NCBI GenBank assembly: GCA_023392575.1
Contig: JAEVYV010000309.1
Coordinates: forward strand, 1-6,526
Direction of reading: 5' to 3'
Length of the DNA: 6,526 nucleotides
From: Bacteroidota bacterium
GTDB lineage: Bacteria > Bacteroidota > Bacteroidia > Chitinophagales > Chitinophagaceae
Below are positions 1 to 6,526 of this stretch, piece by piece (within the stretch, counting starts at the first letter, position 1; each line of letters begins with the position of its first letter). The notes beneath the pieces were generated by a model. It did not search any database. It was not told the origin of the DNA and saw only the letters and a program-made list of their open reading frames with translations. The translations under genes and the position numbers were made by a program.

Positions 1-365
1 TCATAGGCGTGGTTGTGGTGGTGTTGGTTAGCGTGCTTTTTGTGTTCATGCGCCTGGAAACCCAAATAAAAGAAGACGGCGTGTACTATCGGTTTTTCCC
101 CTTCCAGCTGAAAATGAAAACAATTTCCTGGGATCGGATCTCTGAGGCCTTTATCCGGGAATACAAACCCCTTATAGAGTACGGTGGCTGGGGCATTCGC
201 CTGAGTTTGTGGGGCAAGGGGTGGGCCTTTAATGTTTCGGGAAACAAAGGCCTGCAGTTGGTTTATGACAACGACAAAAAGTTTTTGCTCGGCACCCAAA
301 AACCCGAGGCCCTGCAACAGGCGCTGGTGCAATTGGGACGGCTTTCAAACGAGGCTACAAACTGA
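1..365 (+). CDS. Conserved membrane-anchored protein of unknown function, 5'-truncated by window edge
   Basis: This is the C-terminal part of a gene that enters from the left. The frame is open to base 3 (codons ATA GGC before the GTG at 9), and those codons encode more hydrophobic sequence, so the GTG at 9 is probably internal and the true start lies outside. The visible protein begins with a strongly hydrophobic Val/Leu/Phe segment of about 15 residues that looks like the end of a transmembrane helix. About 100 soluble residues follow, with alternating beta-like patterns, a YGGWGIR motif, a GNKGLQL motif and LLGTQKPEAL near the end. From memory this resembles small Bacteroidota membrane proteins with a PH-like soluble domain; no activity can be assigned. 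It ends in TGA at 363-365. The 99-base gap to the next gene leaves it open whether it belongs to the same operon. Confidence 0.8.
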   Translation, partial: IGVVVVVLVSVLFVFMRLETQIKEDGVYYRFFPFQLKMKTISWDRISEAFIREYKPLIEYGGWGIRLSLWGKGWAFNVSGNKGLQLVYDNDKKFLLGTQKPEALQQALVQLGRLSNEATN

Positions 366-448
366 GAAGGTTTTTTCGGCCAGGCAAAGACCAATTGACC
401 AAAATCAGTTTCTTTTTACTAGACAATCATTTTGTGCCGCTTTTTCTT

Positions 449-454
449 AAAGGA
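449..454 (+). promoter_or_regulatory. Probable ribosome binding site (AAAGGA) for the gene at 465
   Basis: AAAGGA lies 10 bases upstream of the ATG at 465. It supports that start over the in-frame TTG at 432, which would add 11 residues (MCRFFLKDLGA) ahead of a clean N-terminus, MKSSNK plus a hydrophobic helix. The purine run is short and members of this phylum depend little on Shine-Dalgarno pairing, so support is modest. Confidence 0.4.
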
Positions 455-464
455 TCTTGGGGCA

Positions 465-1181
465 ATGAAATCCAGCAACAAACTGATTGCCTTGGGTTCC
501 CTTATGGCACTAGCCGGTTTTTTGCTTTCCGGTCCGCTGGCTTTTTTATTTGTACAGCTCATAAAGCCCCAGCCCGCCTGGACGTCCGCTTCTATTTTTA
601 CAGCCAATTATAGTCCCGTTCAAAACCTGCCTTATTTCTTTGGTTTTGTATTGATCGGCGGCCTGCTGATTCTTGCTGCAGCGCATTACCTGGATGCAGC
701 CAACAATCATTTGACCAGGCTCCGCCTTTTGCTCTCCCTTTCCTGCACCCTCATTTTTTCCGTGCTTATTGGTTTTAATTACATCTGCCAGACAAGTTTT
801 TTTGTGCATCACCTTGCAGAGCACTACAAACCTGAATATGATGCGGCGATTGCCACTTTCTCCATGGCAAATCCCATGTCGCTTTGCTGGGCCATTGAAA
901 TGTGGGGCTACGCGGTTTTGGGAATAGCCACCTGGTTAATGGCGGCGTATTATCGTGGGAAAAACAACGCCATCCGGATATTGCTTACTGCAAACGGCCT
1001 GGTGAGTGTGGGAAGCGTGGTTTTTATGGTGGTGGATAACCAATGGCTGATGACCAGCACAGGCCTTGTTGCCTACGGTGTCTGGAATATTTTGATGATC
1101 GTGTTGCTTGGCCTTATCTACCGGCACGCAAAACAGCAACAAAAACGGGTAAGCAGCCAAAACAAAATCTATGAAGCATAA
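465..1181 (+). CDS. Polytopic membrane protein of unknown function (238 aa)
   Basis: This is an integral membrane protein with about six predicted helices, at residues ~7-33, 55-76, 86-108, 140-162, 170-190 and 199-219. Its N-terminus is short and positive (MKSSNK) and its C-terminal tail basic (RHAKQQQKR), which suggests both ends are cytoplasmic. A notable stretch is ANPMSLCWAIEMWGYAVLG around residues 135-153, with an acidic Glu and two Trp in or beside a helix. No catalytic, nucleotide-binding or metal-binding motif is evident. I do not recognise a named family; it vaguely recalls DUF4386-type proteins but I cannot place it there. The ATG at 465 is chosen because of the upstream AAAGGA and because a Met-Lys-Ser start suits a membrane protein. 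Its last 11 bases overlap the next gene, so the two are probably translationally coupled. Confidence 0.85.
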   Translation: MKSSNKLIALGSLMALAGFLLSGPLAFLFVQLIKPQPAWTSASIFTANYSPVQNLPYFFGFVLIGGLLILAAAHYLDAANNHLTRLRLLLSLSCTLIFSVLIGFNYICQTSFFVHHLAEHYKPEYDAAIATFSMANPMSLCWAIEMWGYAVLGIATWLMAAYYRGKNNAIRILLTANGLVSVGSVVFMVVDNQWLMTSTGLVAYGVWNILMIVLLGLIYRHAKQQQKRVSSQNKIYEA

Positions 1182-2049
1182 AAAAACAATCAGCCTGCTG
1201 GTGCTTTGCATCGCTCTTGCCTCTGCCTTTGCAACCACGGCCGGCATCTTTTCAAAAGGCGGTCCGGGGCCCTATGCGTATCAAAGCATTCGTGGAAAAA
1301 CCGTCACCATTTACGGCAAAGGGCTCTATCAGCACATGTCGGCAGAAGTGGCGCCCGAGGGCATAGCCCAGGATTATGTTACCTTGTTTTTGGGCATCCC
1401 GCTTTTGCTTATATCCCTTTACAGGGCCAACAAAGGTTCGGTGCGGGGAAGGGTTCTTCTTTCAGGAGTACTGGGTTATTTTTTGGTGACGTATCTGTTT
1501 TATTTGGTTATGGCCATGTATAACGCCTTGTTTCTGGTGTATGTGTTTTTGCTTGGTGCTTCTTTTTTTTCGTTTCTCCTTAGTCTGTCGTTGTTGGATG
1601 TTAACAAGCTTCCAGCCGCCTTTCATCCCAGCACACCGGTAAAAACCACCGGCGGCTTCCTGATCTTCAACTCGCTTTCCATTGCCTTGCTATGGCTAAG
1701 TATTATTGTTCCGCCGCTTTGGAACGGAACCATCATCCCAACTCAAACCGAGCATTATACAACGCTTATTGTTCAGGGACTGGATCTGGCCATTCTGCTG
1801 CCAACAGCTTTTGTCAGCGGGGTTTTATTTATCTGGAAACAGCCCACGGGTTATTTGCTGGCACCGGTGTATTTTGTTTTTCTTTCCGTGCTAATGACCG
1901 CATTAACGGCCAAAATAGTGGCCATGGCCCTTTTGGGCTATCATGTGATCCCTGTCGTTTTTATCATTCCTGCTTTTAACCTGGCCGCCATAGCCTGCAC
2001 CATCGATCTTTTAAAAAATATAAAACCCATAAATAAAAACGATGATTAG
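1171..2049 (+). CDS. Polytopic membrane protein with an extracytoplasmic loop, unknown function (292 aa)
   Basis: This is an integral membrane protein with roughly eight predicted helices: ~7-27, 68-84, 95-114, 117-142, 162-184, 200-222, 227-250 and 256-280. Between helices 1 and 2 is a soluble loop of about 40 residues (28-67) rich in Gly and Tyr (IRGKTVTIYGKGLYQHMS), probably extracytoplasmic and the likeliest site for binding something outside the membrane. Other conserved-looking stretches are AQDYVTLFLGIP near 66-77 and QGLDLAILLPTAF near 202-214. I recall similar uncharacterised proteins in Bacteroidota and Firmicutes but no named family. The ATG at 1171 sits inside the end of the previous gene, in the pattern ATGAAGCATAA, with no clear Shine-Dalgarno, as expected for re-initiation. 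The stop overlaps the next start by 8 bases. Confidence 0.85.
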   Translation: MKHKKTISLLVLCIALASAFATTAGIFSKGGPGPYAYQSIRGKTVTIYGKGLYQHMSAEVAPEGIAQDYVTLFLGIPLLLISLYRANKGSVRGRVLLSGVLGYFLVTYLFYLVMAMYNALFLVYVFLLGASFFSFLLSLSLLDVNKLPAAFHPSTPVKTTGGFLIFNSLSIALLWLSIIVPPLWNGTIIPTQTEHYTTLIVQGLDLAILLPTAFVSGVLFIWKQPTGYLLAPVYFVFLSVLMTALTAKIVAMALLGYHVIPVVFIIPAFNLAAIACTIDLLKNIKPINKNDD

Positions 2050-2455
2050 CGCTATAACACAAAACAGACTGCGAGTCACGGCTATTGTACTTTTATTCAT
2101 CAACGGCCTCAACGCCCTGGCGGCAGGTTTTAGCTTTATGGTTGATCCTTCGGGCAGCGGTTTGGGCATGACAACGGCCTATCTTCAGCATTCTCCTTTT
2201 CCCAACTTTTTAGTGCCCGGGATCATTCTTTTTATTGCCAACGGGGCAATGAGTACCATCGTTGCCGTAATGACCATAAAGAAAAGCCGGTTTTATCCTT
2301 TGTTACTCTCCTTACAGGGATGTATTTTGCTGGGATGGATTATTATTCAATTATTGCTTCTTCAATTTTTTCATCCGTTACACCTTCTGATGGGCGGCCT
2401 TGGCATGGCGCTGATTGCAATAGGAACTTTTCTTGAAAAGCACGCAAGCGTTTAA
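2042..2455 (+). CDS. Four-helix membrane protein of unknown function (137 aa)
   Basis: This is a small integral membrane protein with four predicted helices, at residues ~11-33, 54-78, 84-108 and 112-131. The loop between helices 1 and 2 contains MVDPSGSGLGMTTAYLQHSPF (about 33-53), which I associate with a widespread uncharacterised family in Bacteroidota; no function is known to me. The start codon is embedded in the previous gene's stop (ATGATTAG, an 8-base overlap), so it is almost certainly the last gene of a three-gene coupled operon. Three consecutive overlapping polytopic proteins suggest a shared membrane role or complex, which is inference. The gene ends 17 bases from the stop of the convergent gene on the other strand. 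Confidence 0.85.
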   Translation: MISAITQNRLRVTAIVLLFINGLNALAAGFSFMVDPSGSGLGMTTAYLQHSPFPNFLVPGIILFIANGAMSTIVAVMTIKKSRFYPLLLSLQGCILLGWIIIQLLLLQFFHPLHLLMGGLGMALIAIGTFLEKHASV

Positions 2456-2472
2456 CCCAGCGCAATAGCCGT

Positions 2473-5052
2473 TTAAAAACTAAACCCAATGGAAATATAA
2501 GGCTGTGTTCCTTCTACTGACTTGGCAACCGCAGCCTGTATCAAAACCAAATCAGCCGGCACAATAAAGATACCGCCACCAAAGCCCTGGTGCCATTTTT
2601 TTGAAGATTCCCCCGGCGCCCACACCCGGCCCACATCGTTAAAACCAATCAAGCCCACCGTGCCGGGAAACAGATAAGAGGTAAAATCAAACAGCTTTAC
2701 CCGCAGCTCCACATTGTGGTAAAACGCCGCTTTGCCCGTAAAGCGGTTGACATAATAACCCCGCAGGTTGTTGTACCCACCCAGTTGAAACTGCTGGTAA
2801 AAGGCTGGTTTGCCCACGGACGCCCCACCGCCCACGCGGTTTGCCAGCACTATAGCATCGGCCAGCAGCGGCAAATAAAACACGGCTTTGGACTGCATCT
2901 GTCCGTACGACCGTTCGCTGCCGTTGATCTTTCGCATAAAGCTTAACTCTGTGGTCCAATAAAAACCCTTGCTGGGCAGCAAATCGGTTGTTGGAGCATT
3001 GAGCTGCCAGCCGCCAACCAGCCCACCATACACCTGTTTTGAAAAAACCTTTTCCCCTGTCTGCAGCGCATCGTACACACTCAAAAAGCGGTTGGTATTG
3101 TTTTTTGACGCACTGGTATAATACTGAAAGCCCAGGCCCGCATTGGCGCTGATTCTTTTTCCCAAACTCCGGTTCACCCGCACGTCACCGGTCAGGTAAT
3201 CGTAGCGGTTGCGATAAAAGGAAATATCCCGCCCGTCCTTTTTTTCAAAAACCGACTGGTTGCCCACGCCAAAAAAACTGGAAACATTATGCGGCCCTTT
3301 AGAAACCAGGTTGAGGGCTAAATCGTTCTGCCCGAACAGTTTTTTCAAATCGGCGTTATAACCGATCAAAAAAGAGCTTCGGGCCGGTGCATAACCAACA
3401 AACAAGGCATGCCGCCGGGCATAAGGTTCCTTTCTAAAGCCCTGACGCTCATACACCACTCCCCCCTTTAGCATCAGGCCCAGGTCCAGGTCGTATTGCA
3501 GGGAGGCCACCGGCCCTACTTTATCGTATTTAAAGCTTTGCCGGTCAAACGCATTGATGGTTGAATCCGTTGAGGTGCGCAGCCGGGCCAGGTGTTTGGA
3601 GGGCAGGCTGTTGGCTTCATCGGAACGGTCGTAGATGTATAGCTTTCTTCTGTTGTGCCGTTTGGCCTCTACGGAAAAACGATCCCGGCCGGCCCCACCA
3701 ATCAGGTGCAGCCGGATGGCGGAGCGACCTTCTCCGTCAATCGTATAGACATCGTCTCCGCCCAAACCAAAAAGTCGTATTTCTTTTGTTTGGCCTGGCA
3801 GAAAGCTGCGCTGATACAACAAGTCCCCTTTGCGCCCATCGCTGCTTATTTTGTAAATGGAAACGTCCACCTCTCCGTTGTTCCGTGCATAAAGCTCAAA
3901 AAGCTCCCGTTCATCCGAAGCGGGAATGTCCACATTCCGTGACAAAAAACGATAATACCGCAAGGCCGTAGTTTCCAGGTTGTTTCTGCGAGCCATGAGG
4001 GTGGTCCTGATTTTTTCCCCCGACAGTTGGTAAATGGTGTCGGGCAAACGGCTCAAGGCTTTTTGAATCAGGCTGTTGGTGATTTTTTCCTGCACGTACG
4101 CCACCTCTTTTTTCCAGTCCTCTTCGCTTAAGGCATTTAAAAAATAACGGTCGAAATAGCGGTTGTTGTAATTATAGCTGCCGATCTTTTTGATTTTCTC
4201 TGTAAAAGGCTGAAGGTTGGCTTTGCCAAACTGAAGGGAAAGCAGCCGGGGAAACAGACCCGATGTGGTATAAAAAACCTTGTCCCGGTCGCGGGGAAAG
4301 GGCGTGTACGTGGTAAGCCCATTGTGATTGCTTTCCGCCCAACGCCATTGGCCTTCATGCCGGTCCCAGTCGCCAATCAGCAGGTCCAGAAGCCGGGCCC
4401 GCAATATTTGTTTTTGCCGGAAGCGAACGTCGTGATTGGTTTCTGCTTTTTTCTGCGCCTTTTCGGTGTTGGCTGTATCGGCTACCCCCGACGGCTCTCT
4501 TTCTTCGAACAACAAAACCGAGTTGGCAAAATCGGCCCGGTACTTTCCCAGGGCCGGATCGTCGGGTACATAAACAATTTGCGGATTGGTATGCGAAATG
4601 CCCAAGGCCTCGGCCAGCGGCGGCACAGTTAGGGCCGCATAGGGGTGACTGGTCACCACCTGGTCCTGCAAAATATCCCGGGCAATGGTGGCCCGGAGGT
4701 TTTTGGGCAAGCCCCGTTCGGGGTATTTTTGAACGCTGCGCAACACCCATTCCTTGCCCGAAGCATCCTGCAAACGCAAGGATTTGGTTTGTTTGCCCCC
4801 GCCTTCTTCTACAATGGTCAACCCGCCTTTTTCTTTGCCCAGGTAAAATAGTTTCAGGGGCACCGGCGCCGCCCAAAGCTTGCGGTAGCTCTCGCCAAAC
4901 AAAAACCGGTGGATGCCCGAAACACTGTCGTATTCCGGAGCTATGGGCACGGTAACCGTGGTTTGGGCCCGGCTGCCGGCCGTCCAAAAATGGGCCAGCA
5001 AAACAAGGGCGCACCGGGCAAATTTCATTTTAGGGCTTTTGTGCAGGATCAT
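2473..5052 (-). CDS. Exported kinase-like domain fused to BamA/TamA-type outer-membrane barrel (859 aa)
   Basis: This is a predicted outer-membrane protein. Residues 1-29 form a signal peptide with a hydrophobic core CALVLLAHFW and likely cleavage after SRA-29. An in-frame ATG at codon 9 (5028) is an alternative start; neither has a strong ribosome site. Residues ~90-262 resemble an atypical kinase fold: a beta-rich segment GKEWVLRSVQK (99-109), a helix with PPLAEALGI (144-152), then LLIGDWDRHEGQWRW (224-238) and PFPRDRDKVF (251-260). These recall the catalytic loop and metal-binding Asp of HipA and Fam20C. Residues ~280-375 look helical. Residues 428-459 hold RTX-like loops (GLGGDDVYTIDG, GGAGRDRF). 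From ~505 to the end is an Omp85-superfamily barrel with LGGYNNLRGY (757-766, the loop-6 RGY signature), FNDVGRVW (804-811) and a terminal Phe. No POTRA repeats are evident. Related Bacteroidota proteins, as I recall, often carry an N-terminal metallophosphoesterase that is absent here. Barrel assignment is firm; the kinase reading is inference. Confidence 0.9.
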   Translation of the reverse strand: MILHKSPKMKFARCALVLLAHFWTAGSRAQTTVTVPIAPEYDSVSGIHRFLFGESYRKLWAAPVPLKLFYLGKEKGGLTIVEEGGGKQTKSLRLQDASGKEWVLRSVQKYPERGLPKNLRATIARDILQDQVVTSHPYAALTVPPLAEALGISHTNPQIVYVPDDPALGKYRADFANSVLLFEEREPSGVADTANTEKAQKKAETNHDVRFRQKQILRARLLDLLIGDWDRHEGQWRWAESNHNGLTTYTPFPRDRDKVFYTTSGLFPRLLSLQFGKANLQPFTEKIKKIGSYNYNNRYFDRYFLNALSEEDWKKEVAYVQEKITNSLIQKALSRLPDTIYQLSGEKIRTTLMARRNNLETTALRYYRFLSRNVDIPASDERELFELYARNNGEVDVSIYKISSDGRKGDLLYQRSFLPGQTKEIRLFGLGGDDVYTIDGEGRSAIRLHLIGGAGRDRFSVEAKRHNRRKLYIYDRSDEANSLPSKHLARLRTSTDSTINAFDRQSFKYDKVGPVASLQYDLDLGLMLKGGVVYERQGFRKEPYARRHALFVGYAPARSSFLIGYNADLKKLFGQNDLALNLVSKGPHNVSSFFGVGNQSVFEKKDGRDISFYRNRYDYLTGDVRVNRSLGKRISANAGLGFQYYTSASKNNTNRFLSVYDALQTGEKVFSKQVYGGLVGGWQLNAPTTDLLPSKGFYWTTELSFMRKINGSERSYGQMQSKAVFYLPLLADAIVLANRVGGGASVGKPAFYQQFQLGGYNNLRGYYVNRFTGKAAFYHNVELRVKLFDFTSYLFPGTVGLIGFNDVGRVWAPGESSKKWHQGFGGGIFIVPADLVLIQAAVAKSVEGTQPYISIGFSF
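4258..4785 (-). other. HipA/Fam20C/CotH-like kinase-fold region within the 859-aa protein (residues 90-265)
   Basis: Within this region the motif LIGDWDRHEGQ (residues 225-235) parallels the Fam20C signature of the GNMDRHHYE type and HipA's GATDGHAKN, making D230 the candidate catalytic Asp and H232 its partner. About 20 residues later, PFPRDRDKVF (251-260) sits where these families place the metal-binding Asp, so D255 or D257 is the candidate. The N-terminal part has a basic beta strand (WVLRSVQK) and a helix with Glu148 that could form the nucleotide-pocket pair. Gln235 occupies the position of HipA's metal-binding Asn, so activity is uncertain. The family comparison is from memory; the fold assignment is inference. 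Confidence 0.5.
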
Positions 5053-5090
5053 TGCTCAGCTCTGTTTGACATTAGGTATAGAAAAAGTTG

Positions 5091-5121
5091 AGCCAGCCTC
5101 ATACGCCTTTTGCGCCTGGCT
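5091..5121. terminator. Inverted repeat, possible weak terminator between the two outer-membrane genes
   Basis: AGCCAG (5091-5096) pairs exactly with CTGGCT (5116-5121), and an inner CGC/GCG pair (5104-5106 with 5112-5114) closes a five-base loop, leaving an asymmetric internal bulge. Read on the - strand it lies about 50 bases after the stop of the upstream barrel gene and is followed by CAAC and then five T. Read on the + strand it runs directly into TTTTGTTTTC. It could weakly terminate transcription of the upstream gene, but the bulged stem makes this uncertain and partial readthrough is plausible. Confidence 0.3.
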
Positions 5122-5172
5122 TTTGTTTTCAAAATACAAGACCAACGATGCCCCGAATCGGTTTTCTCCGGT

Positions 5173-6526
5173 TTAAAACCGAAAACCAAGCGATACATAA
5201 GGCAGCAATTTTTCCTCTTTGGAGTGGGCCAGGGAAGCCGTCACCACCACCCGCTGCACCGGAGCAATCCATAGGCCCCCGCCGTAGCCGTTATGCCATT
5301 TTTCCGATTGCTGATTATCTGCCCAAACCCGTCCTATATCATGAAAGAAAAGCACCCCCAGCGAACCGGGGAAAAGATAGGTGTTGAAATTGGCCAGCTT
5401 AAACCGCAGTTCCGAGTTGTTGAACAGCATGGTGCGTCCGGCAAATCGGTTTTTTCTGTACCCCCTGAGGTTTTCCGTTCCGCTCAAATAGTTGGCCTGG
5501 GGAAATTCAAAGGTTCCAAAATTGCGGTAGTAGCCAAAACGGGTGGCAAACACATACACCGACCGCGGAACAAAGGAGGCAAAAATGCTCATGTCCCAGC
5601 GCAGCTGCGTTAGCGTATGGCTTTGGTTGTTCAGCCCAAAAAGCTGGCGAACACCGGCATCCAAAACAAAACCGCGGGTGGGGATGAGCTGATTGTTTTT
5701 TGAATTGATCTCCAGCGTGGCTTCGGCCCCTGCATAGGTTTTGGGCAGGTACAGCGTGGCCGGGTCCAAGCCATTCAGCCCGGTATTGTTAATGAATTTT
5801 CCTTCGTTCTCCTGCCGCGGCAGTTTGAAGTATTGAAAAGTGGGTCCGTAGTACACCCGCAGCCAGGATTGAAACTGCCGGCGGATCAATGCCGAAACAT
5901 TTACAATATTGTACCGGGATCGGAAATACAGCACCTCATCGGTGTTTAACACCGTATTGTTTCCATAGCCAAAGAAGTTGGTGACGTTGATGGGGGCCCG
6001 AACCTCGGTGCGCAGCAAAAGATCGCTGTTGCCAAACACCCGGACCACATCGGCCTGATAGCGGAAAAACCACGAAGAGGTTCTTAAAGAATGACCAACC
6101 GCTAATTCGTGTTCCGCAGCATAAGGGTCTTTGCGAAAACCCTGAACGGTGTAGCGGAATTTACCGCCCAGAAAAACCCCGTCGTCCACGTTGTACGCAA
6201 CCACCAGCCCGGGATCGAAAATGTTGTACTTGTAAAAAATGCGGCTGTATTCGTTGTTACGGGGGTCGGCGCTGAGTTTTCGGCGCAGGCCACCTACATT
6301 GCCCGAAAATTTATTTTCCTCAAACGTGACGTCGTATACCACCACCTTGCCGCCGTCGCCTTCGTTTACAAAATCGTCCTTGCCCGGCCCGCCAACGATC
6401 CGGATTTTGATGGGCGAGGCACCGCCCTTCACTACAAAGCTGTCGTTGTCTTCCAGCCCGTAAATGCGAAGCTCTTTGGTTACCGAAGGATCAAATTCCC
6501 GGTCGTAGAGTTTGGAGGTGATCCGG
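5173..6526 (-). CDS. BamA/TamA-type outer-membrane barrel protein, N-terminus beyond the window
   Basis: This is the C-terminal 450 residues of a gene that continues past the right edge. The frame stays open to base 6525 and encodes KLYDREFDPSVTKELRIYGL ahead of the GTG at 6432. That stretch aligns with the neighbouring protein's LYQRSFLPGQTKEIRLFGL, so 6432 is not the start. Visible parts, numbered from the window edge: a glycine/aspartate-rich segment at ~23-52 (GLEDNDSF, GGPGKDDF); a barrel from roughly residue 95 to the end; the loop-6 signature TENLRGYRKNRF (350-361); HDIGRVW (395-401); and a terminal Phe in the sequence GFRF, typical of outer-membrane insertion. It is a clear paralog of the adjacent 859-aa protein, and they share about half their residues over the last ~97 positions by hand count. 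It probably also has an exported N-terminal domain (kinase-like, phosphoesterase, or both), but that cannot be seen here. Confidence 0.9.
   Translation of the reverse strand, partial: RITSKLYDREFDPSVTKELRIYGLEDNDSFVVKGGASPIKIRIVGGPGKDDFVNEGDGGKVVVYDVTFEENKFSGNVGGLRRKLSADPRNNEYSRIFYKYNIFDPGLVVAYNVDDGVFLGGKFRYTVQGFRKDPYAAEHELAVGHSLRTSSWFFRYQADVVRVFGNSDLLLRTEVRAPINVTNFFGYGNNTVLNTDEVLYFRSRYNIVNVSALIRRQFQSWLRVYYGPTFQYFKLPRQENEGKFINNTGLNGLDPATLYLPKTYAGAEATLEINSKNNQLIPTRGFVLDAGVRQLFGLNNQSHTLTQLRWDMSIFASFVPRSVYVFATRFGYYRNFGTFEFPQANYLSGTENLRGYRKNRFAGRTMLFNNSELRFKLANFNTYLFPGSLGVLFFHDIGRVWADNQQSEKWHNGYGGGLWIAPVQRVVVTASLAHSKEEKLLPYVSLGFRF

Noticed and set aside
407..434. Possible Bacteroidota-type promoter before the gene at 465 (TCATTTTG at 427-434)
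   Set aside because: It differs from TAnnTTTG at one position, but no TTTG element lies at the expected distance upstream; the nearest is TTTC at 409-412 with short spacing. It is too weak to annotate.
546..1247. Antisense open frames across the first polytopic membrane gene
   Set aside because: They lie opposite a gene with clear helix periodicity and operon overlap, and have no domain pattern or credible start signals.
3561..3971. + strand open frame of 136 codons within the barrel gene
   Set aside because: It is antisense to a coding region with well-matched domain motifs. Its translation is rich in Cys, Arg and Pro and lacks any recognisable family.
4355..5014. Long open frame (219 codons) on the - strand inside the 859-aa gene
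   Set aside because: It lies in another frame of a well-supported gene. Its composition (Gly/Arg/Pro/Cys-rich, no domain pattern) is what frame-shifted reading of this coding sequence gives.
4990..5052. Lipoprotein signal at Cys13 of the 859-aa protein
   Set aside because: The Cys comes before the hydrophobic core and is preceded by FAR, not a lipobox. A standard cleavable signal peptide fits better.
5053..5090. Promoter-like TATACCTAAT upstream of the 859-aa gene on the - strand
   Set aside because: It resembles a -10 box but does not match the TAnnTTTG element of the phylum, and no convincing upstream partner was found.
5169..5181. Palindrome CGGTTTAAAACCG at the stop of the upstream barrel gene
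   Set aside because: It has six-base arms around a single base, mostly A/T, with no following T tract. It covers the stop codon and is probably incidental.

Overview
The window looks like a chromosomal segment from a member of Bacteroidota, plausibly Chitinophagaceae or a relative. The grounds are two BamA/TamA-type outer-membrane barrel proteins of a style common in that phylum, several small conserved membrane proteins I associate with it, weak or absent Shine-Dalgarno sequences, and moderate GC. This placement is inference; no rRNA or marker gene is present.

Left half, + strand (1-2455). The tail of a small membrane-anchored protein enters from the left edge. After a 99-base gap come three polytopic inner-membrane proteins of 238, 292 and 137 aa. 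They overlap by 11 and 8 bases, so they are very probably one translationally coupled operon. None carries a recognisable enzymatic or transport motif. I regard them as conserved proteins of unknown function that may form a membrane complex.

Right half, - strand (2473-6526). Two paralogous outer-membrane proteins lie head to tail, 120 bases apart. The downstream copy (2473-5052, 859 aa) is complete: signal peptide, a soluble region with a HipA/Fam20C/CotH-like atypical kinase signature (GDWDRH, then PRDRD), a helical stretch, a short glycine/aspartate-rich RTX-like segment, and a C-terminal Omp85-superfamily barrel ending in Phe. No POTRA domain is evident. The upstream copy (5173-6526) runs off the right edge; only its RTX-like segment and barrel are visible. 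Over the last ~97 residues the two are about half identical by hand count. The 120-base gap contains an inverted repeat that may be a weak terminator.

The + operon and the - pair converge, with only 17 bases between their stop codons and no clear terminator there. The most interesting object is the 859-aa protein: an apparently exported kinase-like fold attached to a BamA-type barrel. No mobile element, CRISPR array, tRNA or rRNA was seen, and no intergenic stretch exceeds 120 bases.
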